A DNA stretch of 64,000 nucleotides from an uncultured Hyphomicrobiales bacterium (GCA_905181735.1 CAJIYR010000001.1:1-64000); one strand, 5' to 3'. Shown: positions 46,524 through 56,687, counted from the stretch's first letter. Program-made: numbers and translations. Notes: generated by a model from the sequence alone, not told the origin.

Positions 46524-47543
46524 ATGACAAGTATATCAGAATATATTGAATTAATAACAAACAAAAAAACCCTAACATTCCAAGAATCAAAAGATGCTTT
46601 TAATACTATAATGTCAGGTGATGTTTCTGAAAATCAAATTGCAGGATTTCTTATAGCGCTAAAATCAAAAGGAGAAAGCGTTGATGAAATTTCAGGGGCT
46701 GTTTCTGCTATTAGAGAAAAGATGGTGAAAATAGTCATACCAGAGAACTCAATAGATATAGTAGGGACAGGTGGAGATGGTTTTGGAACTTATAACATAT
46801 CAACTACCGTAGCTTTTGTCTTGGCAGGATGTGGTGTCAATGTAGCCAAACACGGGAATAGATCAGTCTCTTCTCTATCCGGGTCTTCGGATATTTTAAC
46901 AGAGTTGTCAGTTAACATAAACTTATCTCCGAGCAGTTTAACAAAATGTATAAATGAAACTAACATATGTTTCATGTTTGCACCAACGCATCACCAAAGC
47001 TTTAAATATGTTGCAAATACAAGAAAAGAACTTGGTGTTAGAACTATCTTCAATCTACTGGGCCCCCTATGCAATCCAGGTAATGTTAAGAATCACTTAA
47101 TAGGTGTCTATGACAAAAAATGGATGAACCCCATTGCAAGAACTTTGCATCAATTAGGTTCAAAAAAAGCATGGGTTGTTCATGGGAAAGATGGATTAGA
47201 CGAATTGACTACAACTAACAAAAACTATGTCACAGAACTGAGCAACGGAGAATGCAAAGAATTTGAAATAAGCTGCACTGACTATAGTATAAATAAAACA
47301 AATATCAGTAAACTTAAGGGCGGACATCCAAAAGAAAACGCTCGTGAACTTATAAAGGTTTTAAACGGAGAAAAAAATGAATATCGAGACATAGTCTTGT
47401 TAAATTCCTCGGCTGGACTGTTGGTATTAAATAAATGTAAGAATATATTTGAGGGAATAGAAATTGCAAAAGAATCAATTGATAGTGGCAATGCTATTAA
47501 TTCACTAAACAAGTTAATTAAAACAACTAATAAGTTAAAATAA
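46524..47543 (+). CDS. trpD: Anthranilate phosphoribosyltransferase
   Basis: A 339-aa TrpD joining anthranilate to PRPP. PRPP loop DIVGTGGDGFGTYNIST (about residues 75-91), KHGNRSVSSLSGSSD, and FNLLGPLCNPG are typical. Its stop overlaps the trpC start by one base (TAATG). Confidence 0.97.
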   Translation: MTSISEYIELITNKKTLTFQESKDAFNTIMSGDVSENQIAGFLIALKSKGESVDEISGAVSAIREKMVKIVIPENSIDIVGTGGDGFGTYNISTTVAFVLAGCGVNVAKHGNRSVSSLSGSSDILTELSVNINLSPSSLTKCINETNICFMFAPTHHQSFKYVANTRKELGVRTIFNLLGPLCNPGNVKNHLIGVYDKKWMNPIARTLHQLGSKKAWVVHGKDGLDELTTTNKNYVTELSNGECKEFEISCTDYSINKTNISKLKGGHPKENARELIKVLNGEKNEYRDIVLLNSSAGLLVLNKCKNIFEGIEIAKESIDSGNAINSLNKLIKTTNKLK

Positions 47544-48334
47544 TGACAAGCATCCTAAAAAAAATCTATAGATACAAGCTAGAAGAAATACAGGAGAGAA
47601 AAAATATAATCTCCTTTAAAGATCTTGTTTCTAATTTAAAGAATTCTAATTTGATTGAACGTGGTTTTTTAGAATCTTTAAAGAAAAGTGTAAAAAAAGA
47701 AGTTACTCCAGTAATAGCAGAGATTAAAAAAGCAAGCCCATCTCAAGGCGTAATCCGCAAAAACTTTGATGTAGCTGAAATAGCTAAAAGCTATGAAGAA
47801 GGTGGTGCAACTTGTCTTTCTGTATTGACTGACTCCCCCTCTTTTCAAGGAAAAGATGAATATATAGCTGTAGCAAAAAATAATTGTAATTTACCAATAC
47901 TAAGAAAAGATTTTTTTATCGACCCCTATCAAGTGGTTGAATCAAAATTATTAGGCGCAGATTGCATATTAATAATACTTGCCATGCTTGACAGAGAAAA
48001 AGCAAAGGAACTCTACGATACCTCTATCCTGTATAATATGGATGCAATATTTGAAGTGCACAATGAAGAGGAATATGATATTGCAGAAAAACTGAATGCT
48101 AGAATAATAGGAATAAACAATAGAAATCTGCATAATTTTGAAACATCTATAGAAACCACAACAAAGTTGTCTCATAAGTTTAATAAAGATATATTTGTAT
48201 TATCGGAAAGCGGTATAAAAGATAGGACTGACATAGAAAAACTTAACAATTTTGGGGTAAATGGGTATCTTATAGGGCAAAGTTTTATGGCAGAAAAAAA
48301 TATAAAAAAAGCTATTGAAAAATTGGTTAAATAA
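47543..48334 (+). CDS. trpC: Indole-3-glycerol phosphate synthase
   Basis: A 263-aa TIM-barrel TrpC. VIAEIKKASPSQGVI holds the catalytic Lys, with SVLTDSPSFQG, LRKDFFIDPYQV, IGINNRNLHNFET and LSESGI following in the usual order. Monofunctional, so trpF must be elsewhere, as must trpBA. Confidence 0.97.
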   Translation: MTSILKKIYRYKLEEIQERKNIISFKDLVSNLKNSNLIERGFLESLKKSVKKEVTPVIAEIKKASPSQGVIRKNFDVAEIAKSYEEGGATCLSVLTDSPSFQGKDEYIAVAKNNCNLPILRKDFFIDPYQVVESKLLGADCILIILAMLDREKAKELYDTSILYNMDAIFEVHNEEEYDIAEKLNARIIGINNRNLHNFETSIETTTKLSHKFNKDIFVLSESGIKDRTDIEKLNNFGVNGYLIGQSFMAEKNIKKAIEKLVK

Positions 48335-48344
48335 CGGATTAGAT

Positions 48345-48827
48345 ATGAATATTAAAAAATTATCTCACTTAAATGACAACGGTGACGCTAATATGGTAAA
48401 TATTTCACCAAAGAATATCACTCAAAGAACAGCCGTAGCTAAAGGTAAGATTTATCTTGAAAAGGATACTATTGATTTGATAGCAAGTAATCTCATAAAA
48501 AAAGGAGATGTTATATCCATAGCACGCATTGCAGGTATTATGGGCGCTAAGAATACATCTACAATTATTCCCCTTTGTCACCAAGTTCCCTTAGATTCAA
48601 TAGAAATTGATATAAAGGTAATGAAGAATAACAAAGGGATAGAGGTTTCTAGTACATGCATCTGTAATGGAAAAACCGGGGTAGAAATGGAAGCTTTGGT
48701 ATCCGTCTCTATTTCATGTTTAACTATATATGACATGGTTAAGTCGGTTGATAGATCTGCAATTATTAGCGATATTAAGTTGATTGAAAAATCAGGTGGC
48801 AAATCTGGTCATTATAAAATAAAATGA
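48345..48827 (+). CDS. moaC: Cyclic pyranopterin monophosphate synthase
   Basis: A 160-aa MoaC for molybdenum cofactor synthesis. IPLCHQVPLDSI, CICNGKTGVEMEALV and MVKSVDR are diagnostic. ATG at 48345 is preferred over the frame's earlier codon, which would overlap trpC by 20 bases. Its stop overlaps the moeA start (ATGA). The molybdenum hydroxylase at 10468-12831 is a possible user of the cofactor. Confidence 0.96.
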   Translation: MNIKKLSHLNDNGDANMVNISPKNITQRTAVAKGKIYLEKDTIDLIASNLIKKGDVISIARIAGIMGAKNTSTIIPLCHQVPLDSIEIDIKVMKNNKGIEVSSTCICNGKTGVEMEALVSVSISCLTIYDMVKSVDRSAIISDIKLIEKSGGKSGHYKIK

Positions 48828-50017
48828 GTTTATTGAATCTAAATAAAGCGATTAAAAAAGCTTTATCTAATATAGCGCCCTTAGATATACAAAATGTTAG
48901 CCTACTTGAAGCAAATAATAGAGTATTGTCTAACAACTTAAAGGCACTTAAATCACATCCGCCATATGATAATTCATCAATGGATGGCTATGCTATTTCA
49001 TTTGAATCAATAAAAAAAATACCTATAAAAATTGAAGTAATTGGCGAAGTGCCTGCTGGACATCCTTTTTTAAAAAAGGTGCCTAAAGATAAAGCTGTTA
49101 GAATTTTTACGGGCGGGATAATTCCAACTGGAACCGATACTGTAATTATACAAGAAAATGTTACAATATTTGGTAAATACATAACAATAAAAAACACAGA
49201 GAAGCAATTTCAGCACATAAGAAAAAAGGGTCAAGATTTCAAAAAAGGCCAAGTTTTACTTAACAAAGGACAACTCTTAAAACCAAAAGACATAGCTCTA
49301 GCAGCTTCAATGAATTATGTGTCATTGCCGGTCTACAAAAAACCAAAAATAGCTGTGATTTCAACGGGAGATGAAATAGTTTTACCTGGGTCTAAAGACG
49401 CTGAATATAAAATAATTACCTCTAATTCATATGGTATACTGAGCTATATAAAAAACCTTGGTGGAGAAGGCATTGATTGCGGAATAGCAAAAGATACAAT
49501 CAAATCAATTAAAGATAAATTAACATTAGCTAAAGACGCCGATATAATAGTAACACTAGGTGGGGCAAGTGTTGGTGATTACGATTTGATTCAAAAAAGC
49601 TTAAAAGACGATTTAAAGATTGGTTTTTGGAAAATAGCAATGCGACCTGGCAAGCCTTTAATTTACGGTACTATGAATAAATCAAAATTTTTAGGCCTAC
49701 CCGGAAATCCTGTGTCTTCTATGGTTTGTAGTCAATTATTTTTAAAACCTATGATAGAAAAATTTTTAGGCCTAAAGAATAAAAATGAATATCCAAAAAT
49801 TTCACATGCTGAACTTGGGCAAGACTTACCTAAAAATGATATTAGAGAAGACTACATTAGAGCTAAGCTCGACAATAATATTGTTTATCCATTTAAAAAA
49901 CAAGATTCCTCAATGTTAGCTAATTTTCAGCGATCTAACGTATATATAATTCGCCCGCCACACGCAAAATCTATAAAAAAAGGGAATCAAGTCCCTATTC
50001 TATTCATCGACCTGTAG
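48824..50017 (+). CDS. moeA: Molybdopterin molybdenumtransferase
   Basis: A 397-aa MoeA that inserts molybdate into adenylylated molybdopterin. PPYDNSSMDGYA at the start, IFTGGIIPTGTDTVI, VTLGGASVGDYD and LGLPGNPVSSMV mark the family in order. Overlaps moaC by four bases; 95 bases then lead to lexA. Confidence 0.96.
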   Translation: MSLLNLNKAIKKALSNIAPLDIQNVSLLEANNRVLSNNLKALKSHPPYDNSSMDGYAISFESIKKIPIKIEVIGEVPAGHPFLKKVPKDKAVRIFTGGIIPTGTDTVIIQENVTIFGKYITIKNTEKQFQHIRKKGQDFKKGQVLLNKGQLLKPKDIALAASMNYVSLPVYKKPKIAVISTGDEIVLPGSKDAEYKIITSNSYGILSYIKNLGGEGIDCGIAKDTIKSIKDKLTLAKDADIIVTLGGASVGDYDLIQKSLKDDLKIGFWKIAMRPGKPLIYGTMNKSKFLGLPGNPVSSMVCSQLFLKPMIEKFLGLKNKNEYPKISHAELGQDLPKNDIREDYIRAKLDNNIVYPFKKQDSSMLANFQRSNVYIIRPPHAKSIKKGNQVPILFIDL

Positions 50018-50044
50018 CTGATTAATTAAATATTAAATAAATAC

Positions 50045-50073
50045 TTGTAGAACATAGAAAGAACATGTATAAA
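50045..50073 (+). promoter_or_regulatory. lexA promoter
   Basis: TTGTAG (50045-50050), a 17-base spacer, and TATAAA (50068-50073), 39 bases before the lexA ATG. The LexA box lies over the -35 end and spacer, where bound repressor would block polymerase. Confidence 0.7.
50050..50064 (+). promoter_or_regulatory. LexA operator (SOS box), alphaproteobacterial type
   Basis: GAAC-ATAGAAA-GAAC is an exact match to the alphaproteobacterial SOS box (GTTC-N7-GTTC read on the other strand). A second near match, GTTC-N7-GTAC, follows at 50075-50089 with one mismatch. Both precede lexA, as expected for autorepression. Confidence 0.85.
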
Positions 50074-50112
50074 TGTTCTTGTTTTGTACATTCATTTTTA
50101 TAAGGTATTGAT

Positions 50113-50799
50113 ATGTTAACCGGAAGACAAAGAGAATTATTAAAGTATATAAACGAAAAAATGAAAGAAACAGGAGTATCTCCTTCTTATGATGAAATGA
50201 GAATTGCTGTTAATTTATCTTCAAAATCTGGAATCCATAGACTAATAAATGCACTAGAAGAAAGAGGGTTTATCAGAAGACTTGCCAATAGAGCCCGAGC
50301 TATTGAAATCATAAAATTTCCAGAAGAATTACTCGCCTCTTACAACGGATCTAAGTTTGAACCAAAAATTATCAGTAGTAACAGCAATATTGAAATAGAA
50401 GACAACCTAAAAACAAATACAATAAATATTCCATTAATGGGTAATATTGCTGCAGGAACACCAATAACAGCAATCCAAAATTTAACTGATAATATTCCTT
50501 ACCCCGCCAATCTCTTGTCAAACCACGAACATTATGCTTTGAAAATAAAAGGAGATTCCATGGTTAACGCAGGAATTCTTGATGGGGACACAGTTATAAT
50601 TAAAAAGACAGAAACAGCAATATCTGGTGATATTATTGTCGCTTTAATTGACAATGAGGAAGCTACATTGAAAAGATTTAGGAAACGTGGAGATTCAATT
50701 GCATTAGAGGCGGCAAACCCAAATTTTGAAACCAAGATATTTGGTCCAGATAGAATAAAAGTACAGGGTTGTATGGTCGGTTTAATGAGGAGTTATTAA
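50113..50799 (+). CDS. lexA: LexA repressor
   Basis: A 228-aa LexA, SOS regulator with RecA-stimulated self-cleavage. N-terminal winged helix (about 1-65, MLTGRQRELLKYI, SKSGIHRLINALEERGFI), cleavage site A114-G115 (IAAGTP), Ser149 in KGDSMVNAG and Lys187 in EATLKRF. Preceded by its own operator and promoter. In relatives comEC often lies between lexA and gltX; here it is absent. Confidence 0.97.
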   Translation: MLTGRQRELLKYINEKMKETGVSPSYDEMRIAVNLSSKSGIHRLINALEERGFIRRLANRARAIEIIKFPEELLASYNGSKFEPKIISSNSNIEIEDNLKTNTINIPLMGNIAAGTPITAIQNLTDNIPYPANLLSNHEHYALKIKGDSMVNAGILDGDTVIIKKTETAISGDIIVALIDNEEATLKRFRKRGDSIALEAANPNFETKIFGPDRIKVQGCMVGLMRSY

Positions 50800-50841
50800 A
50801 AGTATAACAATTATTCACTGTTAAATTAAACGTTAAGATGC

Positions 50842-50877
50842 TAAATAAATAGTCATTAACGTATAACTATTTATTTA
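50842..50877. repeat. 12-bp inverted repeat between lexA and gltX
   Basis: TAAATAAATAGT at 50842-50853 and its exact complement at 50866-50877, with a 12-nt loop, ending 15 bases before gltX. The stem is nearly all A/T and lacks a T-tract, so a terminator role is weak; an operator or chance are alternatives. Confidence 0.3.
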
Positions 50878-50892
50878 AAAAATTGTGATCCT

Positions 50893-52305
50893 ATGAATTC
50901 TGAAATCATTACTAGATTTGCACCCTCACCTACAGGTTATTTGCATATAGGAGGTGCCCGTACAGCACTATTCAATTGGCTCTTTTCAAAAAACCAAAAT
51001 GGAAAAATGCTTTTGAGAATAGAAGATACAGATAAAACAAGGTCTACAAAAGAAGCAATAGATGCAATATTATTTGGCATGGAATGGCTAGGCTTAAATT
51101 GGGACGATGATGTAATTTTTCAAAGCCAACAAATAGATAGGCACAAAGAAGTTGCTTATAAATTATTAGATAGCAATAATGCCTACTATTGTTATTGCAC
51201 ACAAATTGAACTAGACGAGATGCGTAAAAAAGCTGCATCCGAAGGAAAATCTCCAAAATATAACGGAAAATGGAGAGACAAGACTCCAAATGAATCAGAT
51301 AAAACCGTTAAACCGGTTTTAAGGATTAAAACCTCAGAGACTGGAAGCACTCTACTAGATGACTTAGTGCAAGGCCAGGTGCATTTTAAAAACGACCAAT
51401 TGGATGATTTTGTTCTTTTGAGAAGCGATGGTTCACCAACATATATGTTGGCGTCAGTTGTAGATGACTTTGATATGGGTGTTACGGATATTATTAGAGG
51501 TGATGATCACCTCACAAATGCCGCAAGACAATCACAAATATATGATGCTATGCAATGGAGAAAACCAAGAACATCTCATATACCTCTTATTTATGGTATT
51601 GACGGAAACAAGCTATCAAAAAGACATGGTGCAATGGCTATTGGTGATTACAAGAACATGGGTTATTTACCAGAAACAATAATCAATTATTTAGTAAGGC
51701 TAGGATGGAGTCATGGTAATCAAGAATTCTTTACAGTAGGAGAAATGATAGATTTGTTTAAAATTGAAAAAGTTAATAAATCACCTTCTAGATTAGATTT
51801 TAAAAAACTAACAAATATGAACAGCAATTATATAAAAAGCAAGGATAACAATGATATTTTAACAATAATTAAAGATCACCATCAAAACTTGAACATCAAA
51901 ATAAAAGATGGAGATATTTACAATCAAATACTAACCATAATTCCATCTCTTAAAGAAAAATCTAAGACGATTAATGACCTAATTGAACTAAGTTCCTATC
52001 TTACAAGAGATGATGACGAGATCACTGTTAAAAATGAATTATTAGATATCAACAACCAAGCTACAAACAAGCATTTAACAGGTATAGTAAATATAATAAA
52101 AAATATTAAAAATTGGAATATTATTGAGATAGAGAATTCGATTAAATCTTATATCGATGACAACGATATAAAACTCTTCGAATTAGCTCAACCATTAAGA
52201 ATAGTATTAACAGGTTCAACCGTATCTATTGGTATTTATGATATAATAACATCACTTGGAAAGAACGCTGTTATAAATAGGGTTAACAAATATTTAAAAA
52301 ATTAA
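50893..52305 (+). CDS. gltX: Glutamyl-tRNA synthetase
   Basis: A 470-aa class I synthetase. HIGH-type motif in SPTGYLHIGGARTALFNW and KMSKS-type motif in KLSKRHGA. C-terminal anticodon domain is less conserved. Alphaproteobacteria often carry two GltX copies with different tRNA preference; which one this is cannot be told here. Upstream of gltA by 79 bases. Confidence 0.96.
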   Translation: MNSEIITRFAPSPTGYLHIGGARTALFNWLFSKNQNGKMLLRIEDTDKTRSTKEAIDAILFGMEWLGLNWDDDVIFQSQQIDRHKEVAYKLLDSNNAYYCYCTQIELDEMRKKAASEGKSPKYNGKWRDKTPNESDKTVKPVLRIKTSETGSTLLDDLVQGQVHFKNDQLDDFVLLRSDGSPTYMLASVVDDFDMGVTDIIRGDDHLTNAARQSQIYDAMQWRKPRTSHIPLIYGIDGNKLSKRHGAMAIGDYKNMGYLPETIINYLVRLGWSHGNQEFFTVGEMIDLFKIEKVNKSPSRLDFKKLTNMNSNYIKSKDNNDILTIIKDHHQNLNIKIKDGDIYNQILTIIPSLKEKSKTINDLIELSSYLTRDDDEITVKNELLDINNQATNKHLTGIVNIIKNIKNWNIIEIENSIKSYIDDNDIKLFELAQPLRIVLTGSTVSIGIYDIITSLGKNAVINRVNKYLKN

Positions 52306-52384
52306 CTTTATAATTGATTAAACTCTAATATATATATAAAAATGTAAATACATTAAGATAACACCACAGTGTGAGGGAAAAAGA

Positions 52385-53692
52385 ATGAGTAATAATAGAA
52401 AAAGTAATAACGGCCCAGCTTTCATAGAGCACGAAAAAAAAACATACGAACTCCCTGTTTACGAACCTTCAATAGGTCCAAAAGTTATAGATATATCTAA
52501 ATTATACGCACAGGCAAACGTGTTTACTTATGATCCAGGTTTTACCTCAACTGCTAACTGCGCATCTTCTATAACTTATGTAGATGGAGATAATGGTATT
52601 CTATTGTATAGAGGCTATAAAATAGAAGATCTTGTAGAAAATGCAGACTTTCTTGAAGTATCCTATCTATTGTTAAATGGAAAATTACCTAATAATAAAG
52701 AAAAAAAACAATTTGATGCATCTGTAACAAACCACACAATGCTTCACGAGCAAATGAGCAAGTTTTATTCAGGATTTCGTAGAGATGCTCACCCAATGGC
52801 AATTACATGTGGAGTAATAGGTGCTTTATCAGCTTTTTACCATGATTCAACAGATATAAATGATCCAGTACAAAGAATGATAGCAAGTAGACGATTGATT
52901 GCAAAAATGCCGACTATTGCTGCTATGGCTTATAAATACTCAACAGGGCAACCGTTTGTATATCCAAGAAATGACTTAGACTATGCATCTAATTTTATGC
53001 ATATGTGTTTTTCAGTTCCCTGCGAAGACTACCATGTTAACGAACTACTAGCAAAAGCAATGCATAAAATATTTATTTTACACGCAGATCATGAACAAAA
53101 CGCTTCTACCTCCACGGTACGCTTAGCTGGTTCATCCGGCGCCAATCCATTTGCATGTATTGCTGCTGGAGTGGCGTGTTTATGGGGACCTGCTCACGGC
53201 GGAGCAAATGAAGCTGCCTTAAATATGCTAGAGGAAATACAAACAGTTGATAGAATTCCTGAATACGTGAACAAGGCTAAAGATCCTAATGATCCTTTTA
53301 GGCTAATGGGATTTGGTCACAGAGTTTACAAGAGCTATGACCCGAGAGCAAGAATAATGCAAAAAACTTGTCATGAGGTATTAGATGCACTAAAGCTTAA
53401 AGATGAACCACTATTGCAAGTGGCAATGGAATTAGAAAAGATTGCCCTAGAAGACCCGTATTTTATTGATAAAAAACTATACCCAAATGTAGATTTTTAC
53501 TCAGGTTTAACGCTTCGTGCCCTTGGCTTTCCTAAAGACATGTTTACAGTATTATTTGCTGTAGCAAGAACTGTTGGGTGGATATCTCAGTGGAACGAAA
53601 TGATTGAAGATCCTGAGCAAAGAATAGGAAGACCTAGGCAATTATATACAGGTGATATAGATAAAAAATACGTTGATATAGATAATAGATAA
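52385..53692 (+). CDS. gltA: Citrate synthase
   Basis: A 435-aa type II (hexameric) citrate synthase, acetyl-CoA plus oxaloacetate to citrate. Catalytic His in [10 protein letters not shown] and [10 protein letters not shown], substrate residues in [14 protein letters not shown]. Strong GAGGG before ATG. Possible promoter in TATATATATAAA about 45 bases upstream, not firm. Convergent with lpxB. Confidence 0.97.
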   Translation: MSNNRKSNNGPAFIEHEKKTYELPVYEPSIGPKVIDISKLYAQANVFTYDPGFTSTANCASSITYVDGDNGILLYRGYKIEDLVENADFLEVSYLLLNGKLPNNKEKKQFDASVTNHTMLHEQMSKFYSGFRRDAHPMAITCGVIGALSAFYHDSTDINDPVQRMIASRRLIAKMPTIAAMAYKYSTGQPFVYPRNDLDYASNFMHMCFSVPCEDYHVNELLAKAMHKIFILHADHEQNASTSTVRLAGSSGANPFACIAAGVACLWGPAHGGANEAALNMLEEIQTVDRIPEYVNKAKDPNDPFRLMGFGHRVYKSYDPRARIMQKTCHEVLDALKLKDEPLLQVAMELEKIALEDPYFIDKKLYPNVDFYSGLTLRALGFPKDMFTVLFAVARTVGWISQWNEMIEDPEQRIGRPRQLYTGDIDKKYVDIDNR

Positions 53693-53852
53693 TTTCTATC
53701 TTACTTTACAACCTTAAGATATTTTTCTAAAAAGAAGCAATGAGGAATCTTTGTTTTGTATTAACTTATTTGCAGTTCTGTCTAACCTGACCAAACATTC
53801 ACCTGATGCAGTTAAAAGATGAACAGATTAAAAATTGATGCTCATAAATTAA
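53693..53852. other. gltA-lpxB convergent gap, possible gene remnant
   Basis: 160 bases between convergent stop codons, with no clear terminator. On the minus strand 53714-53827 is an open frame of 37 codons without start (...SGECLVRLDRTANKL...), and the plus strand is open over nearly the same interval. It may be a decayed gene or chance. Confidence 0.3.
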
Positions 53853-55013
53853 TCACACCAAATAACTAACAATAATATTTGCAGCTTCTTTGCTTGGGTT
53901 ATTTGATTTAGTATACATTTTATCAGCAATTTCATCCAAAGCTTTTAACTGCCTAACTCTTTGGTGGGTATCTTCTAGTAGCGGTATAATTTCATTTGCT
54001 ATTTTTTTCCCTGTGCAGTTTATTTGGAATAATTCTTTAATTGGTAACATTCCGTGAATAATATTTGCTAGTACAATAGATTTTATTGGAATAAAAAATC
54101 TAACAAGCGAAATTAACAATTGCGTTTTATATGCAACAACCATCGGAATCTTTGCCAAAGATACTTCTAATGTAGCGGTTCCAGAGCATACAATTGCTAC
54201 ACGTGCATTCAGCATTTCATATTTTTTTTTCTTATTATTTGTAATAACAAGAGGTTTAAAAACCCAATCATTTGTATTTTTTTCAATGTAATCTTTTAAA
54301 TTCTCCAAGGTTGGTATAACAATTTCTATTTCAGGATATAATTTTGATAAATGAAACAATGAATTACCAAAGGGTCTAAGTAATTTTTTTACTTCACTGA
54401 TTCTACTTCCTGGCATTATTATTATTTTTATATTATCTTGAGAAAAAGATTTTGTACTCACAGACTTTTGAACGATATCAACTATAGGAAAGTCTTCAAT
54501 CAACGGGTGTCCAACGTAAGTGCATTTCGGACCATTTAATTTATCGTACATTTCCTTCTCAAAGGGTAAAATAGATAAAACATGATCAATATACCTATTC
54601 ATTTTAGTCGCCCTACTTTTCCTCCAAGCCCAAATACTTGGTGAAACATAATTAATTATCAAAATATCGGGTAAAGATTTCTTAACTTTAGCTGCGACTC
54701 TATGGCTGAATTCTGGACAGTCAATAATAATTAGAATATTAGGATTATTTTTTACAATAAAATTTTTTGTATAGTTTATTTTTCTTAACAACGAGCGTAT
54801 GTTAAACAAAATTCCAAGAGGACCAATTATAGAAATATCTTGCATGGAAAATATGGAATCAAAGCCTTCTTTAATCATATTTTCTCCACCTACACCAAAA
54901 TATGATTTAACATTTATACAATTATTAATTTCTTTTATAAGCTTAGCACCTAAAAAATCACCCGATGCTTCTCCTGCAATAATGGCGATTTTAATTTGAT
55001 TTTTAATATTCAT
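53853..55013 (-). CDS. lpxB: Lipid-A-disaccharide synthase
   Basis: A 386-aa LpxB, joining UDP-diacylglucosamine and lipid X. AIIAGEASGDFLGAKLI at the start, SPSIWAWRKSRA and LPFEKEMY are diagnostic. The ATG at 55013 is used; the frame runs 7 codons further to a TTG that would overlap lpxI. Last gene of the envelope operon. Confidence 0.97.
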   Translation of the reverse strand: MNIKNQIKIAIIAGEASGDFLGAKLIKEINNCINVKSYFGVGGENMIKEGFDSIFSMQDISIIGPLGILFNIRSLLRKINYTKNFIVKNNPNILIIIDCPEFSHRVAAKVKKSLPDILIINYVSPSIWAWRKSRATKMNRYIDHVLSILPFEKEMYDKLNGPKCTYVGHPLIEDFPIVDIVQKSVSTKSFSQDNIKIIIMPGSRISEVKKLLRPFGNSLFHLSKLYPEIEIVIPTLENLKDYIEKNTNDWVFKPLVITNNKKKKYEMLNARVAIVCSGTATLEVSLAKIPMVVAYKTQLLISLVRFFIPIKSIVLANIIHGMLPIKELFQINCTGKKIANEIIPLLEDTHQRVRQLKALDEIADKMYTKSNNPSKEAANIIVSYLV

Positions 55014-55024
55014 ACCAAAATTCT

Positions 55025-55864
55025 TTAAGAACAATTAAGTGGTCTTGCAACTAAAAAAATATTGTATTTATTTAATAGTCGGCATACTTCTATATAATCA
55101 CAAACAATTACACCGTCAGATGATATTGCTATACCGCTTAACCCAGCTTCATATACTTTTTGTATTGTAATAGGGCCAATCGTAGGCATGTCAATTCTAC
55201 CGTCCTGTATCTCCTGTAAACATTTGATAAAAACTCCATTATTAGATATTTTTTTACCACATCTTAATGCCCTTACTCTATCTAACATAACATCTGTACC
55301 TTCCGCAGCCTCAATTGCTAGCACCCTCTTATTTTCTACAACAATACCTTGACCTATATCTAAATTACCAATCTCCCTTGCTATAGAAAATCCATACTCT
55401 ATGTCGATTTCATTCTTTTTATTTGGAGGCGTGTTCGAAAAAATACCTTCTTGTAAAACTAGTTCATTTGCTATTTCATGTGTTCCATGAACTATAAAAT
55501 CTTTTTTCTCTAAAAAATCTATTACCTTATTAAGCATAGATGCATCACCTCGTCTGAAGAAATCTCTATTTTTTATAGACCAAAGTATCAAACTTAATCC
55601 GATATCTCTTCTCCAATTAGTAGGCCTATCCACATAGCCTACCATAAGAATATCTTTAATATTCTTATTTTTTAAAGTATTAATAATTTTTGTTACTTTT
55701 GTAAGATTGATTTTAATATTAGGATATTTATCTAAAGCTTTATCGGTATCACCGTTAAGAGATATAACAAATACCTTCCAACCATTTTTTTGAGCTATAT
55801 CAGCTACTTTTACAGGTATGGTTCCTCTCCCTGCTAAAATAGCCAATTGTTTATCTTTATTCAT
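55025..55864 (-). CDS. lpxI: UDP-2,3-diacylglucosamine pyrophosphatase LpxI
   Basis: A 279-aa LpxI (DUF1009), which makes lipid X in bacteria that lack LpxH. AILAGRGTIPVKVA at the start, GYVDRPTNWRRDIGLSLILW, then ANKR-type core VENKRVLAIEAAEGTDVML and the C-terminal GPITIQKVYEAGLSGIAI are typical. Between lpxA and lpxB as in most alphaproteobacteria. Confidence 0.95.
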   Translation of the reverse strand: MNKDKQLAILAGRGTIPVKVADIAQKNGWKVFVISLNGDTDKALDKYPNIKINLTKVTKIINTLKNKNIKDILMVGYVDRPTNWRRDIGLSLILWSIKNRDFFRRGDASMLNKVIDFLEKKDFIVHGTHEIANELVLQEGIFSNTPPNKKNEIDIEYGFSIAREIGNLDIGQGIVVENKRVLAIEAAEGTDVMLDRVRALRCGKKISNNGVFIKCLQEIQDGRIDMPTIGPITIQKVYEAGLSGIAISSDGVIVCDYIEVCRLLNKYNIFLVARPLNCS

Positions 55865-55874
55865 ATTAGAAATA

Positions 55875-56687
55875 TTATTTTATTATATTTTTATCTGATG
55901 GAAGGCATAAATTACGTTCTGGCTTGTCAAGAATGAAAGATGCTAAATCCTGAACCTCCACTATATTTGGGTATTCATTTAAAACCATAGTAGTTCTATC
56001 TATAATTTCGCTATTGTGCCCGTTGAATATAGTTTTATAACAAGCTCTTAATAGTGAAATAGTTTCTTTTGAAAAACCTCTTCTTTTTAGTCCTATTAAA
56101 TTTAGCCCTGATAATTGACAACGTCTTAAGACACCCTTAGCTATACCAAATGGGATTAAATCCTGCTCAACACCTGTCATTCCAGCTACAAAAGCATGCT
56201 TACCTATTCGAACATGTTGATGTAATGCTGACAATCCGCCTATTATAGCATAATCTCCAATTTCAGTGTGGCCAGCAAGGGTTGCTTGGTTGATCAACAC
56301 AACATTATTACCAATAATACAATCATGTGCCACGTGAGAGGACACCATAAAAAAACAATCATTTCCTATTCTTGTTGTAGAATTGCCGTTAATAGTTCCT
56401 GAATGAATCGTAACATTTTCTCTAATAATGCATCTTTCTCCTATAATAAGGTAAGTTATATCATTTTTGTATTTTAAATCTTGAGGCTGATAACCTATAG
56501 ATGCGAAAGAATAAATATTACTATCTTTTCCTATTGAAGTATAACCTGCAATAACAACGTGAGGGTGTACAATTACATGATCTGCCAATATTACATTTGG
56601 TCCAATTATGGAGTATGCTCCAATTGAAACATCATTTCCAATAACAGCACCATCGTGAATAATACTAGTAGGGTGTATAAGTGCCAT
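55875..56687 (-). CDS. lpxA: UDP-N-acetylglucosamine acyltransferase
   Basis: A 270-aa LpxA with left-handed beta-helix of hexapeptide repeats (IGNDVSIGAYSIIG, VIGNNVVLIN) and the catalytic His in MVSSHVAHDC. It adds the 3-O-acyl chain, the first step of lipid A. The C-terminal helical part holds GLKRRGFSKETI. Two bases after fabZ. Confidence 0.96.
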   Translation of the reverse strand: MALIHPTSIIHDGAVIGNDVSIGAYSIIGPNVILADHVIVHPHVVIAGYTSIGKDSNIYSFASIGYQPQDLKYKNDITYLIIGERCIIRENVTIHSGTINGNSTTRIGNDCFFMVSSHVAHDCIIGNNVVLINQATLAGHTEIGDYAIIGGLSALHQHVRIGKHAFVAGMTGVEQDLIPFGIAKGVLRRCQLSGLNLIGLKRRGFSKETISLLRACYKTIFNGHNSEIIDRTTMVLNEYPNIVEVQDLASFILDKPERNLCLPSDKNIIK

